DNA from: Duganella sp. SG902
GTDB taxonomy: Bacteria > Pseudomonadota > Gammaproteobacteria > Burkholderiales > Burkholderiaceae_D
DNA: 64,000 nt
Direction: 5' to 3'
NCBI RefSeq assembly: GCF_013376005.1
Contig: NZ_JABMJK010000003.1
Location: forward strand, 186,001 to 250,000
Below the pieces are notes generated by a model that did not search any database, was not told the DNA's origin, and saw only the letters and a list, made by a program, of their open reading frames with translations. Shown piece after piece: positions 54,321-63,002 of the stretch; position 1 is the first letter of the stretch; every line of letters starts with the position of its first letter. The translations under genes were made by a program, and so were the position numbers.

Positions 54321-55674
54321 CAGACTTGTCGCCTTCCGGATTCAAAGACAGTGAGAGGGAGGCTAGGGACATGGCGGCCACCTCCAGGTCGGGCAGCTGC
54401 ACCATTTCATCTTGCGGCGAGAACTTGACCGGCAGGCGCGCCAGTTCGGCGGTGGCGCCCTGCAGGCGCGCCTCATCGGCGTCGCCCAGCAGCGGCAGCA
54501 GCGAGGCGCGGTACGAGGCCACGGCAAACGTCGCCGGCAGCAGCGATTCGTGCGCCTGGATCGATTTCGGCGCTTCTTCGGCGATGCTCGGGAAGTTGCC
54601 CAGCGCCGCGAAGTCGGACAGGCGCGCCAGCCAGTCGTCCAGCTCCTGCTGCATGGCGGGGCCTTCGCTGATGGTGGTCGGTGCGTCCTGGCCGGTCGGC
54701 AGGCCGTTGGATACGATGGTGTTTACACGGTCTGCCATTAATTCGGTTTCTGCTACGTCGATCATTTCCGCAGGCGTGATGAACAGCGGGACCACCGGCT
54801 GGTCGATCGCGTCCGTGGCCAGAGAGGCCAGGTCTTCATGCTCCAGCAGCCAGCGCTTGATGTCCGTGGTGGACAGGCCGGACTGGCCCAGGTGCACGCG
54901 CTGGCGCTCGATCTGATTGAGGGCGCGCGAGAACATGCCCTGCATGTTCAGCAGCGCCGATTGCGCGCGGCCGATGGCCTGCGCCGCCTTGTGCGTGGCG
55001 CTGTCGGCGTTTTCGTCGGTGGTGATGGCGCGCAGGATTTCCGAGCCCTTCTCCACCCAGTCGCACGCCATGTGCCACTTGGCCTGCGAGGCGCGCAGGC
55101 GGAATTCCGAACCGGAGGCGATGGCGTCCGAGAATTCCTCGGTCAACTCCACCAGGCGGCCCAGCAGGTGATTCAGCTGGTCGACGGTGACGCCGCCCAT
55201 CACCTGGGCGCCGGCCACCTGCGACAGCAGGAAGCCCATTTCGGCGTTGTCTTCTTCTTCGCGGCCGAGCGCCAGCAGCGCGTCAATGGCCGACAGCACG
55301 TTGCGCGCCATCGGCGTGACGCGGTACACGGCTTGCTGGGCATCCCAGGCCAGCAGCTGGTTGGAGCGCAGGCGCAGCACCGCCGTCTCCAGCGATTCCG
55401 GCAGCAGGTAGCCGAGGCGCGTGTTGATGTCGGCGCGGGTGAAGCTGGTGGACGAGGTGTCGCCGGCCAGCTCGCGCAGCACCAGCAGGCGCACCAGCAC
55501 GCCGTCGAAACCGCCGTGGAACAGGGCCGTGAACACCTGCAGCAGCGGCTGCGCGCGCTTCAGGTGGTAGACCTGCTCGATCTCGTCGGCGGATATGTGC
55601 GGCTGGAAGTGGGCCTGCAGGCTGTCGGGTTCCTGCTGCTCCTGTGCGGCTTCACTAGTTGTAGGTTCAATCAT
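54313..55674 (-). CDS. Kleisin-like (MukF/MksF/JetA-like) subunit
   Basis: 453 aa from the ATG at 55674; a TTG at 55719 in frame is not preferred. N-terminal winged helix (about 45-120, VLVRLLVLRELAGDTSSTSF, FTRADINTRLGYLLPES). A long central helical bundle follows (about 150-260, LGRLVELTEEFSDAIASGS, KAAQAIGRAQSALLNM). The C-terminal part, about 300-453, ends in a hydrophobic strand region (QLPDLEVAAMSLASLSLSL). This fits the kleisin subunit that bridges the SMC heads. First gene of the three-gene operon. Confidence 0.75.
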   Translation of the reverse strand: MIEPTTSEAAQEQQEPDSLQAHFQPHISADEIEQVYHLKRAQPLLQVFTALFHGGFDGVLVRLLVLRELAGDTSSTSFTRADINTRLGYLLPESLETAVLRLRSNQLLAWDAQQAVYRVTPMARNVLSAIDALLALGREEEDNAEMGFLLSQVAGAQVMGGVTVDQLNHLLGRLVELTEEFSDAIASGSEFRLRASQAKWHMACDWVEKGSEILRAITTDENADSATHKAAQAIGRAQSALLNMQGMFSRALNQIERQRVHLGQSGLSTTDIKRWLLEHEDLASLATDAIDQPVVPLFITPAEMIDVAETELMADRVNTIVSNGLPTGQDAPTTISEGPAMQQELDDWLARLSDFAALGNFPSIAEEAPKSIQAHESLLPATFAVASYRASLLPLLGDADEARLQGATAELARLPVKFSPQDEMVQLPDLEVAAMSLASLSLSLNPEGDKSDE

Positions 55675-55692
55675 TCTTTGCCATTCTGTGGT

Positions 55693-55736
55693 CCCCGCTA
55701 TTGTATTTTTTACAAACAATTCCGGTTATCGCGGGG
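55693..55736. promoter_or_regulatory. Nested dyad upstream of the condensin operon
   Basis: Outer arms CCCCGC (55693-55698) and GCGGGG (55731-55736), inner arms ATTGT (55700-55704) and ACAAT (55716-55720), in the 81-bp gap between the DUF3108 gene and the kleisin gene. It might be an operator for the operon or a terminator for the DUF3108 genes. Weak evidence. Confidence 0.3.
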
Positions 55737-55755
55737 GCGTCAGTATAGCAGGAGC

Positions 55756-56493
55756 CTACTTCTTCACGGCCTTTTCCAGTACCTGGTCGACAAAGTCGCC
55801 ATCCGGGTCGTTGAAGCGCACGCGCACCGGATACCAGTCCAGCGACGGCGCCAGCCACAGGTCGACCTGCTGGCCCTTGGCGTCCGGCGGCGGCGCCTTG
55901 CTCAGGTGGACCGCGCTGATCTCGCCGGAGCCGATTTCCACGGTCTCGGTCTTGAGCACCTTGAAGCTCCACGGCTCGGCGTCGCGGCGGCCGGCCACGA
56001 ACAGATGCCATTCGCTGCCCGGCTTGAACTTGTCCGGCGCGGCGCGCGCGATGGCGGCCAGCTGCCACTGGGCGCTGCTGCGATCCTGCTCGCCCCCCAG
56101 GATCGGGTAAGTGAGGTCGCTTTCAGTAAACGCAATGGTTTTGGCGTCGCGCTTGAAACTGGTGGTGTAGGGTTCCTTGCGGATGCGCTTCTCGTGGAAG
56201 GTGAGCGGCGCCAGGCCGTAATCGTCGACCAGGCCCTCGCTGCGGTTTTCCACGATCTTGCCGAAGATGGAGGCGCGGCTTTCGGTGGCGATGGAGTACT
56301 TGCCGTCGCCGGCGCGCCACTGCACGGTGGCCACGCCGTTCAGCGACAGGCCGCTTTGCTTGATCTTCAGGTTGTAGCTCAGGTCCGCCGATGGCGGCGG
56401 ATTGGTCGGGCGCTTGACGCTCGGATGCTCGTCGGCCGCATAAGCGGAAGCGGCAAGCAGCAGCGCTGCGCAAAGGGTACTGATGTTTTTCAT
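55756..56493 (-). CDS. Exported DUF3108 domain-containing protein
   Basis: 245 aa. Signal peptide (1-19, MKNISTLCAALLLAASAYA). The mature part is a beta-sheet-rich DUF3108 fold, with AVQWRAGDGKYSIATESRAS, FGKIVENRSEGLVDDYG, FHEKRIRKEPYTTSF and the C-terminal DLWLAPSLDWYPVRVRFND. It is a shorter paralogue of the next gene upstream, whose stop it overlaps (ATGA). DUF3108 proteins are periplasmic or outer-membrane associated, function unknown. Confidence 0.85.
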   Translation of the reverse strand: MKNISTLCAALLLAASAYAADEHPSVKRPTNPPPSADLSYNLKIKQSGLSLNGVATVQWRAGDGKYSIATESRASIFGKIVENRSEGLVDDYGLAPLTFHEKRIRKEPYTTSFKRDAKTIAFTESDLTYPILGGEQDRSSAQWQLAAIARAAPDKFKPGSEWHLFVAGRRDAEPWSFKVLKTETVEIGSGEISAVHLSKAPPPDAKGQQVDLWLAPSLDWYPVRVRFNDPDGDFVDQVLEKAVKK

Positions 56494-57662
56494 TTGTCTG
56501 TCATCTTCATATTGGAGACGGTTTGCGTGGTCAGCGCGCCGTTCGCCTCCGTGTTGCGTATCTGGACCGGATACCAGTTCAGGCCCGGCGCCAGCCAGAT
56601 ATCCAGTTTCGACGAATAGCTGCCCGGCTTGGGCGGCCGGCTCAAATGCCAGGTCACGACCTTGCCGTTTTTGGTGTCGATTTCCTCCTCGCCCACCAGC
56701 TGGAAGCGGAAGATGGTGGCTTCCTTCTCCTCCCCCACCTGGATGTCGATGTCGCCGCCGAACTGGTTCACGTCGGCGCGGCCGATGCCGCCCAGCTGGA
56801 ACGGCACCGTGGCCTTGTCCTGCGCCCCCACCAGCAACGGATAGCTGCGCTCCGACGCGGAGAAGGTGATGGTGCCGGCGTCGCGATTGAAATGGGTCGC
56901 GGTTTCGGCGCGGCGCGCGCGTTTTTCGGTGACCGTGACCGGGGCGATGCCGTAGTCGTCGATCTCGCCCTCGCTGCGCAGCACCAGCAAATTCAGTCGC
57001 GTGATCAGCAGGCTCACGCCCGCCTCCACCGACGCCTTGTAACGGCTGCCGTCAGTATGCCACGTCATGGTCGCGGCGCCCGTCCATTTGGTGCCGTCGG
57101 CGTCGACCCGCTCGACCGTCATGTCGAAGCTGGCCGATGGCGGCAGGTTGACCTTGTAGCGGCGCCCGGCCGGGCGCGGCGCGGCGTCCGGCACCACGGC
57201 GGCCGGCGTTTCGCCCTGCGCCACCGCCGGCGGCGGCGTCCCGGTCTGCGCCTGCGCGGCCCCGGCCTGCTCGGCGCCGGCCGCTCCCGCCGCCTCGGCC
57301 GCGCCGGGTGCGGCCTGCACCGCCAGATCGCCCAGCTGCGCCGCCTCGGCCACCACCGCCGTGGCCTGCGCCACGCTCGGCCCCGCGTCGGCCACCGGCT
57401 GCACCACGGGCTTGCCGCGTGCCGCCGGTTTGCGCGGCGCCGCCAGCGGCGCCACCTCCTCCACCGGCTTGCTCTCGACCCGCTTGGGCAAGGCCAGGCG
57501 CAGCTGCGCCGTCATCAGGGACGGCGGCAGCTCCGACGGCCGATGCGTCTGCGCGCTCAGGCGACCTCCCACCCAGTCGATGGCGGCATAGTGCAGCGCC
57601 ACAGTGGCGGCACACAAAACCAGTACGCGCCGGTGTCGGGCCAGGAAGGAAGGATCGGTCAT
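56490..57662 (-). CDS. Membrane-anchored DUF3108 domain-containing protein
   Basis: 390 aa from the ATG at 57662; the frame to 57689 begins at a TTG. A single N-terminal membrane helix (LVLCAATVALHYAAIDWV, about 14-31), then a Pro/Ala-rich stretch (about 50-170, similar in spirit to a TonB neck) reaching into the periplasm, then a DUF3108 domain (about 175-390). Its domain shows TGAATMTWHTDGSRYKAS, DDYGIAPVTVTEKRARR, the NRDAGTITFSAS strand and DIWLAPGLNWYPVQIRN. The last motif is nearly the same as in the paralogue downstream. Overlaps it by 4 bp. Confidence 0.85.
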   Translation of the reverse strand: MTDPSFLARHRRVLVLCAATVALHYAAIDWVGGRLSAQTHRPSELPPSLMTAQLRLALPKRVESKPVEEVAPLAAPRKPAARGKPVVQPVADAGPSVAQATAVVAEAAQLGDLAVQAAPGAAEAAGAAGAEQAGAAQAQTGTPPPAVAQGETPAAVVPDAAPRPAGRRYKVNLPPSASFDMTVERVDADGTKWTGAATMTWHTDGSRYKASVEAGVSLLITRLNLLVLRSEGEIDDYGIAPVTVTEKRARRAETATHFNRDAGTITFSASERSYPLLVGAQDKATVPFQLGGIGRADVNQFGGDIDIQVGEEKEATIFRFQLVGEEEIDTKNGKVVTWHLSRPPKPGSYSSKLDIWLAPGLNWYPVQIRNTEANGALTTQTVSNMKMTDK

Positions 57663-57726
57663 GGCCGCTAGTTTAAACGGGATCGCCAAGATCAGCTGAA
57701 TCGCGCAGAAATGTTGTCAAAACCTT

Positions 57727-57755
57727 TTGAATGACAAACAAATATCTGCTACGCT
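57727..57755 (+). promoter_or_regulatory. Weak candidate promoter of phaM
   Basis: TTGAAT (57727-57732), 17-bp spacer, TACGCT (57750-57755). -10 is a poor match; spacing is right and the ATG is 26 bp further on. Confidence 0.35.
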
Positions 57756-57781
57756 AAACGCTCATCCCACAGGAGAACCAC

Positions 57782-58486
57782 ATGGCGCACAACCCAATGA
57801 ACGACACGCTGGATTTCGTAAAAAACCTGTGGGGCAGCATGAGCGTGCCGGGCCTGACCGCCCCCACCCTGTCGGTGGAAGAGCTGGACAAGAAAATCAA
57901 CGACCTGAAAGCCGTTGAGAGCTGGCTCAATCTGAATATGAGCATGCTGCGCGGGAGCATACAGGCGCTGGAGGTCCAGCGCGGCACCATCGCCACCCTC
58001 AAGTCGGTGGGCGCCAGCCTGGCCTCGGCCGTCAACACCGGCGTGAACGACAAGTCGATCTTCGACGCCAATCCTTACGCCTCGGCGTTCTTCCACCACG
58101 CGCGGGAAGCGGACAAGGCACAGGCAACGCCGGAACCGGAGGCCAAGGCGCAGCCGGAGCCGGAAGCGAAGGCGGAAGAGCCCAAGGCGCCGCCGTTGGG
58201 CGCGGGCAGCGGCCAGCCGAACGCCTGGTGGAATCTGCTGCAGGAACAGTTCAAGCAGGCCGTGTCGACCGCCATGGCGTCCGAATCGATGATGACCGAC
58301 GCCGCCGTGAAGTTCGCCGCGGCCGCCGCGGGCGCCGGCGCGAAGCCCGCGGCCACCAGGCCGGAAGCCGCATCGGGCGCCACGCCGGGGCAAGCGCCGG
58401 CGGCGGTGAAAAAGCCACCCGCAAAAAAACCCGCCGCGAAAAAACCCGCCGCCAAGCCAGCGGCCAAGCCGGCTGGGGATAAGTAG
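57782..58486 (+). CDS. phaM: Polyhydroxyalkanoate granule regulatory protein PhaM
   Basis: 234 aa. N-terminal part (about 7-70) matches PhaM: DTLDFVKNLWGSMSVPG, then SVEELDKKINDLKAVESWL and NLNMSMLRGSIQALEVQR. A middle acidic repeat of PEPEAKAQ follows. The C-terminus is a basic KKPAAKKPAAKPAAK tail that can bind DNA. In Ralstonia PhaM activates PHA synthase and links granules to the nucleoid. AGGAGAACC precedes the ATG. No phaC or phasin gene is in the window. Confidence 0.85.
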   Translation: MAHNPMNDTLDFVKNLWGSMSVPGLTAPTLSVEELDKKINDLKAVESWLNLNMSMLRGSIQALEVQRGTIATLKSVGASLASAVNTGVNDKSIFDANPYASAFFHHAREADKAQATPEPEAKAQPEPEAKAEEPKAPPLGAGSGQPNAWWNLLQEQFKQAVSTAMASESMMTDAAVKFAAAAAGAGAKPAATRPEAASGATPGQAPAAVKKPPAKKPAAKKPAAKPAAKPAGDK

Positions 58487-58492
58487 GATGGA

Positions 58493-58708
58493 TTACGCCA
58501 GCCGCTGGATGCGGATGGCGTCGATCAAGCCGTCGGCCTGACGCTGCACTTTCTCGATATCGATCAGGCCTTCCTCTTCGAGCAGCCTGGCGCTGTCGTG
58601 CGCGGCCTGGAAACTGTCCAGGGTATCTCCCTTGGCGGCCACCGGACGAATCCAGGCCACACTCCCCACTTTCATTTTCTTATACACTTCCCTGGCGATA
58701 TCGCGCAT
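58493..58708 (-). CDS. Conserved small hypothetical protein
   Basis: 71 aa, cytosolic: MRDIAREVYKKMKVGSVAW, then AKGDTLDSFQAAHDSARLL, EEEGLIDIEKVQRQ and IDAIRIQRLA. It reads as a compact helical protein with a helix-turn-helix-like middle. I do not recognise a named family. Convergent with phaM (6 bp between stops). No strong SD. Confidence 0.65.
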   Translation of the reverse strand: MRDIAREVYKKMKVGSVAWIRPVAAKGDTLDSFQAAHDSARLLEEEGLIDIEKVQRQADGLIDAIRIQRLA

Positions 58709-58818
58709 AGGTTTTGCCCTTTATTTGGCCCCGTCTCAAACCAGTGTAATCATTTGACGGGACTGAAACAAGCACGCTGTTGCGTGGCGCGGACGGTTGG
58801 TTGCTGCTCAGTCGCTGC

Positions 58819-60552
58819 TCAGTTGCTCGTGAAGCGGGTCGATTCCGGCACCGGGCCATTGGCCGCCTCGTACTCGCTGGCCGCCGCCGCGGCCACCACG
58901 CCGGATACGGGCGCCAGCAGCGCCAGTTGCTCCATCAACTGGGCGAAGCGCTGCTGTCCCGGAGCGATGGCGTCGACGTGCATCAGCACCGAAATGGCTT
59001 CGTCGGCCAGTGCGCGGTCGTAGCCGTTCTCCTGCAAATGGGAGATCAGGATCTGCGCCGAATTGAACAGGATGCGCATATTGTGCGGCAGCTGCTTGCG
59101 GGCGTCGCGCATCCACGCCACCGCCTCGGCGAGCTTGCCGGTCTTCCACAGCAGCACGCCCTTGTTCATCAGGTCCGCCGCCTCCTGGCGGGCGGCCTTG
59201 ATCAACTCCTCGCCCTCCTCGGCCATGCGCGCTTTTTCGAAGATCTTCTGCACGTCGTCCAGCAGCGGCGCGTTGTCGTGATTGTTGCGGGTGACGTAGC
59301 ACAGCAGGTTGACCGGCGCCTCCTTGACGCCCACCGCGAACAGCAGGGTCGCCATGTCGAGGCAGGATTCGGTGTCGGGGCGCTGGCGGTTCTCGTCGGC
59401 CAGCATGGCCTCCAGCTCATCGCCGGATTTGCGCGCGCGGCGGAAATCGCCGCTCTCGTGATACACCAGCCCCTCGGTGATCTTGGCGCGCAGCGTGACC
59501 TGGTCGCCGCCGAATTGATGGACCGCCGCGTTCAGCAGGCGGATGGCCTCCTTGGTGTCGTTCTTCTGGCCGCACACGCGCGCAAGGCCAAGGTAGGCGT
59601 CCACCGTTTTACGCACCGAGAATTCGCCAATCTCGATGCACTTGCGGAAGGCCTTTTCCGCCACCGGGATATTCCCCAGCTTGAGCGCCGTGGTGCCCAG
59701 CGCGCGCTGGCGCGGCACGGAATTGGGCGACAGCTTGGCGGCCTTTTGCAGCACGTCGAACGCTTCCTCGGTCTTGCCCTGCTGCTGGAACGATTCCGCC
59801 AGCTGGTCGAAGGCGTCGATGTAGAAGCGGTTGTCGGCGATCACGGCCTGGAACATCATGCGGGCGGAATCGAGATCGCCATTGGCCATGCGGATTTTCC
59901 CGAGGCCGCAGCGCGCCCAATTGTACTCGCGCTCCTGCAGCACGTCCTCGTACACCAGGCCCGCGCGATCGGGGTCGCCGCTCTTGAGCAGCAGCGTGGC
60001 CTTCATGCGCTGCAGGTCGATCGCGTGCAGCGGATGATGAGCGATCTGCTCTTCGCACAGCTTGGCCGCGCGCAGGTAATCCTTGTCGGCGAAGGCCTGG
60101 TCGATCTCGCGGAACACCTGCTTGCGCAGCCACACGCGGTTCAGACGCGTGAGCAGCACGCCCTCGGTGATCGGCTTGATGATGTACGCGTCCGGCTGAT
60201 GCTCGGCCGCGCCCATCACCGACTCCACGCTCTTCTCGGCGGAGACCATCAGCCACACGCTGGACGGCAGCATCAGGTTGCGGATGCGCGCCTCCTCCAG
60301 CACCTGCTGGCCGTTCTTGCCATCGCCCAGGTTGTAATCGCACAGCACCACGTCGTAGCGGGTTTTCGACAGCAGCACCATGGCTTCGCCGCCACTCGAC
60401 GCCTGGTCGATATGCTTGGCGCCGAGGTTGCGCAGCGATTCGCGCAGCAGCTGGCGGATGCCGACGAAATCGTCGATGATCAGGTAGCGCTTTTCCGCCC
60501 AGTCGATGCCGCTTTCGGCGGGATTCGGAGAGGTGTTCATGAGGTCACTCAT
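58819..60552 (-). CDS. Response regulator with TPR repeats and no output enzyme
   Basis: 577 aa from the ATG at 60552; TTG at 60558 and ATG at 60540 are alternatives. Receiver domain (about 22-140: YLIIDDFVGIRQLL, phosphoacceptor in VVLCDYNLGDGKNG, Lys in AYIIKPITEG). The rest (about 145-560) is TPR/helical repeat (YNWARCGLGKIRMANGDLDSA, DAFDQLAESFQQQGKTEEAF, FRKCIEIGEFSV). It lacks a DNA-binding or enzymatic output, so it most likely acts by protein contacts. It follows a histidine kinase gene whose stop it nearly overlaps, its probable partner. Confidence 0.87.
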   Translation of the reverse strand: MSDLMNTSPNPAESGIDWAEKRYLIIDDFVGIRQLLRESLRNLGAKHIDQASSGGEAMVLLSKTRYDVVLCDYNLGDGKNGQQVLEEARIRNLMLPSSVWLMVSAEKSVESVMGAAEHQPDAYIIKPITEGVLLTRLNRVWLRKQVFREIDQAFADKDYLRAAKLCEEQIAHHPLHAIDLQRMKATLLLKSGDPDRAGLVYEDVLQEREYNWARCGLGKIRMANGDLDSARMMFQAVIADNRFYIDAFDQLAESFQQQGKTEEAFDVLQKAAKLSPNSVPRQRALGTTALKLGNIPVAEKAFRKCIEIGEFSVRKTVDAYLGLARVCGQKNDTKEAIRLLNAAVHQFGGDQVTLRAKITEGLVYHESGDFRRARKSGDELEAMLADENRQRPDTESCLDMATLLFAVGVKEAPVNLLCYVTRNNHDNAPLLDDVQKIFEKARMAEEGEELIKAARQEAADLMNKGVLLWKTGKLAEAVAWMRDARKQLPHNMRILFNSAQILISHLQENGYDRALADEAISVLMHVDAIAPGQQRFAQLMEQLALLAPVSGVVAAAAASEYEAANGPVPESTRFTSN

Positions 60553-60554
60553 GT

Positions 60555-61277
60555 TCAAGGCAGGCGCAGCACGAAACAGCCGCCGCCCAGCGTGCCGCCG
60601 TTTTGCAGCGCGATACTACCGCTGCGCTGGCGGTGCTTGTGCATCTTCGCCACCTCGCTGGAGAAGTACAGTCCGAGGCCACTGCTGTTGTTGAGGAAGT
60701 CGATGCGCGCGCGCTGCGGATCCATGGCGCTGACGCCGGCCTCCAGCAGCGACGCCGGGAAGCCGCTGCCGTTGTCCTCGACGCGCAGCTCAAGGTAGTC
60801 GCCGTCGATGCTGATGGCGAGGCGCACGCGGTCGCGCGTGTAGCGGATGGCGTTGTTGATGGCGTGGACCAGCACCCCAATCACGAGGTCCTCGTCCAGC
60901 GTCCAGATGGCGTTCCGCGGGTAGTCGACGTCCAGCGTGATGCCGCGCGACTGCAGCAGCATGCGGGCCTGGCCGGAGACCTGTTCCACCAGTTCCTGCA
61001 CGCTGCGCGGAGCGGGATCGAACGGGTAGCCGGGTTTGCCGACGTCCTTGTAGAGGGCCAGCAGCTGGATCAGGTTATCGTTGAGGCGCTTGGTCTGGTA
61101 CAGCATGTGCGCCATCTGGTCGTATTCGGGATCGCCGTTGGATGGATGGGCGGCGAGCAGGTTCTCCAGCGTGCCACTGAGGACGCTGATCGAGTTCTTC
61201 ATGTCATGCACGGTCGATGCCAGGAACATGAACAGCTCCGGCGAGCCTTCATGCTGCGGCGCTTCTTGTTCATCCAT
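60555..61277 (-). CDS. Soluble histidine kinase, probable partner of the TPR regulator
   Basis: 240 aa from the ATG at 61277; a GTG further up is in frame. A short HisKA-like helix pair (ASTVHDMKNSISVLSGTL, His followed by Asp-Met-Lys-Asn), then a HATPase domain with VHAINNAIRYTRDRV, LRVEDNGSGFPASLLE and NNSSGLGLYFSSEVA. No membrane segment and no sensor domain. It would receive its input through another protein. TGAACATG links it to the downstream response regulator. Confidence 0.85.
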   Translation of the reverse strand: MDEQEAPQHEGSPELFMFLASTVHDMKNSISVLSGTLENLLAAHPSNGDPEYDQMAHMLYQTKRLNDNLIQLLALYKDVGKPGYPFDPAPRSVQELVEQVSGQARMLLQSRGITLDVDYPRNAIWTLDEDLVIGVLVHAINNAIRYTRDRVRLAISIDGDYLELRVEDNGSGFPASLLEAGVSAMDPQRARIDFLNNSSGLGLYFSSEVAKMHKHRQRSGSIALQNGGTLGGGCFVLRLP

Positions 61278-61331
61278 TGCGGGGTTCTCCAACGGCGGCA
61301 CGGGATGGTTGTTGTGGGCTGATTATAGCCG

Positions 61332-63002
61332 TTATTGACTGCGGCGGCGCTGTTTGAGCAGGAAGCGGCCGGGGTCGAGGGCGTCCACCAGTTGGGCTTC
61401 CAGGGGCGGTGGTGTGTGTTCCAGTTGGGCCACCAGCAGTTCCGCCATCAGGGGCGCCCAGATCAGGCCCCGGGAGGCGTAGCCCAGCAGGCAGTGCAGC
61501 CCTTCGTGCCGCGGCACGTCGGACAGGAATTCGAGGCGGCCGGCGTTGGGGTAGTCAGGCAAGGCACCGGCCAGCGGCAGGCGGTCCGGCGCGGCGCAGC
61601 GGAAGCCCACGCGCCCGGCCAGCGGCGCCGTGCGCGCAAGCGCGGCCACCTCTTCACCGGGGATGATTTCGGCCAGGCGGGCGAGGTTTTCCTGCTGGCT
61701 GCTGGCGCGCAGGCCCGGGTCGTCGTCATTGTCGTAGGTGGCGCCGGCGCAGACGATGCCGTTCGACGGCGGGGTCACGTAGGCCTCTCGGCAGACCACC
61801 AGCGGCAGCATGGGCGGACGCGTTTCCGCCGCCAGGTGGGTGACCTGTCCGCGCAGTTTGAACAGCGGCAGTTCGTTGGCCTGTTCAAGCTGGCCGGCGC
61901 CGGCGCCACTGGCGAGGATGACGGTCGGCGCCTGCGCGATGAGCACACCGTCCGCGCCGCGCACCTGCCATTCGCCATCGACACGCCGCAGGGACAGCGC
62001 CTCGGCGCAGAACACGCGTTGCAAGCGCTCACCGCAGGCGTCCAGCATCGCTTCGCACAACGACGATGGCCGCGCCCAGCCGCCTTGTTCGAACAACCAG
62101 CCGCCGTGCGGCGTGGCCGCGCCGATCAGGGCGCTGGCTTCCTGCGCGTCGGCCCAGCGGGCGTATTCCAAGGGGTAGTTCCATGTCGTCAGTGCTTCTT
62201 GCTGGACGAGCGCGTGACGCTGGTCGCGCGCCAGTTGCAGCACGCCGCAATCGGCGCCTTCGAAAGCGCGTCCGACGCCGCCAAGGCGACGCCACTCGCG
62301 CAAAGCGAACAGGTAAGCTGCGCGGCTCAGGCGCGTGGGGATATTGTCGTCCTTGGACAGCAGCGGCATGAAAATGCCGGCCAGATTGCCGGACGCCTCC
62401 TGCGCCGGCCGCGCGTGGCGCTCGACCAGCGTGACCTGCCAGCCGCGCGCGCACAGGCGATGCGCGGCCGACGATCCGGCCAGCCCGGCGCCAATCACCA
62501 CCGCGCGCCGCACCGGCTCCGCCTGCGCCGGAGGCCGGGGCCGGAGGCTGCGATAAACCGCCGCGATATCCGGCGCGCCGCCCGCCGTGTCGCCGGCGCT
62601 GGAGGAAGGCGCGATGCGGCACGCGAAGCCGGCGGCGGTAAGCGCCCATACCAGCGCCTCATCTGGCGCGCGCGCGTGGAGCACGGCTCCCTGCAAGGCA
62701 AGCTTCGCCAGCGTGCGCGCCATGGCGGGCGTCACCGCGGCATCGAGATGGAACTCATTCACCCGCGCCGTGATCTGCGGCAGGAGCGCGTCCAGCGCGC
62801 CCACCAGCAAATCCAGCGTGACCTCATCATTCACGATCACGCGATGAAAGCCCGGCACATTCAGCGGCCACAAGGCCTGCATGCCTTCAGGTGGCGGCGG
62901 CAGCGCAGCGGCCACCGCGATGTAGTGCAAACGCCCGCGTTGCGCGCGCGCCGCCGCAAACCGCTCGCCACTAAACCGCGTGTCGAGCACCACCCGCATC
63001 AT
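61332..63002 (-). CDS. mnmC: MnmC-type FAD oxidoreductase with degenerate methyltransferase domain
   Basis: 556 aa, shorter than bifunctional MnmC (about 660). The C-terminal FAD domain (about 165-556) is intact: VIGAGLAGSSAAHRLCARGW (171-176 core), EASGNLAGIFMPLLSKDD, CGVLQLARD, GGWARPSSLCEAML, LFKLRGQVTHL and YASRGLIWAPLMAELL. It should oxidise cmnm5s2U34 of tRNA to nm5s2U34. The N-terminal 150 residues look like MnmC1 remnants: RLHYIAV, WPLNVPGFHRVIVNDEVTLDL and LTAAGFACRI are recognisable, but the SAM motif (ETGFGTG in E. coli) reads LDTRFSG and the FLDGF acid motif is FHLDAAV. Start overlaps the tag stop (TGATG). Confidence 0.85.
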   Translation of the reverse strand: MMRVVLDTRFSGERFAAARAQRGRLHYIAVAAALPPPPEGMQALWPLNVPGFHRVIVNDEVTLDLLVGALDALLPQITARVNEFHLDAAVTPAMARTLAKLALQGAVLHARAPDEALVWALTAAGFACRIAPSSSAGDTAGGAPDIAAVYRSLRPRPPAQAEPVRRAVVIGAGLAGSSAAHRLCARGWQVTLVERHARPAQEASGNLAGIFMPLLSKDDNIPTRLSRAAYLFALREWRRLGGVGRAFEGADCGVLQLARDQRHALVQQEALTTWNYPLEYARWADAQEASALIGAATPHGGWLFEQGGWARPSSLCEAMLDACGERLQRVFCAEALSLRRVDGEWQVRGADGVLIAQAPTVILASGAGAGQLEQANELPLFKLRGQVTHLAAETRPPMLPLVVCREAYVTPPSNGIVCAGATYDNDDDPGLRASSQQENLARLAEIIPGEEVAALARTAPLAGRVGFRCAAPDRLPLAGALPDYPNAGRLEFLSDVPRHEGLHCLLGYASRGLIWAPLMAELLVAQLEHTPPPLEAQLVDALDPGRFLLKQRRRSQ

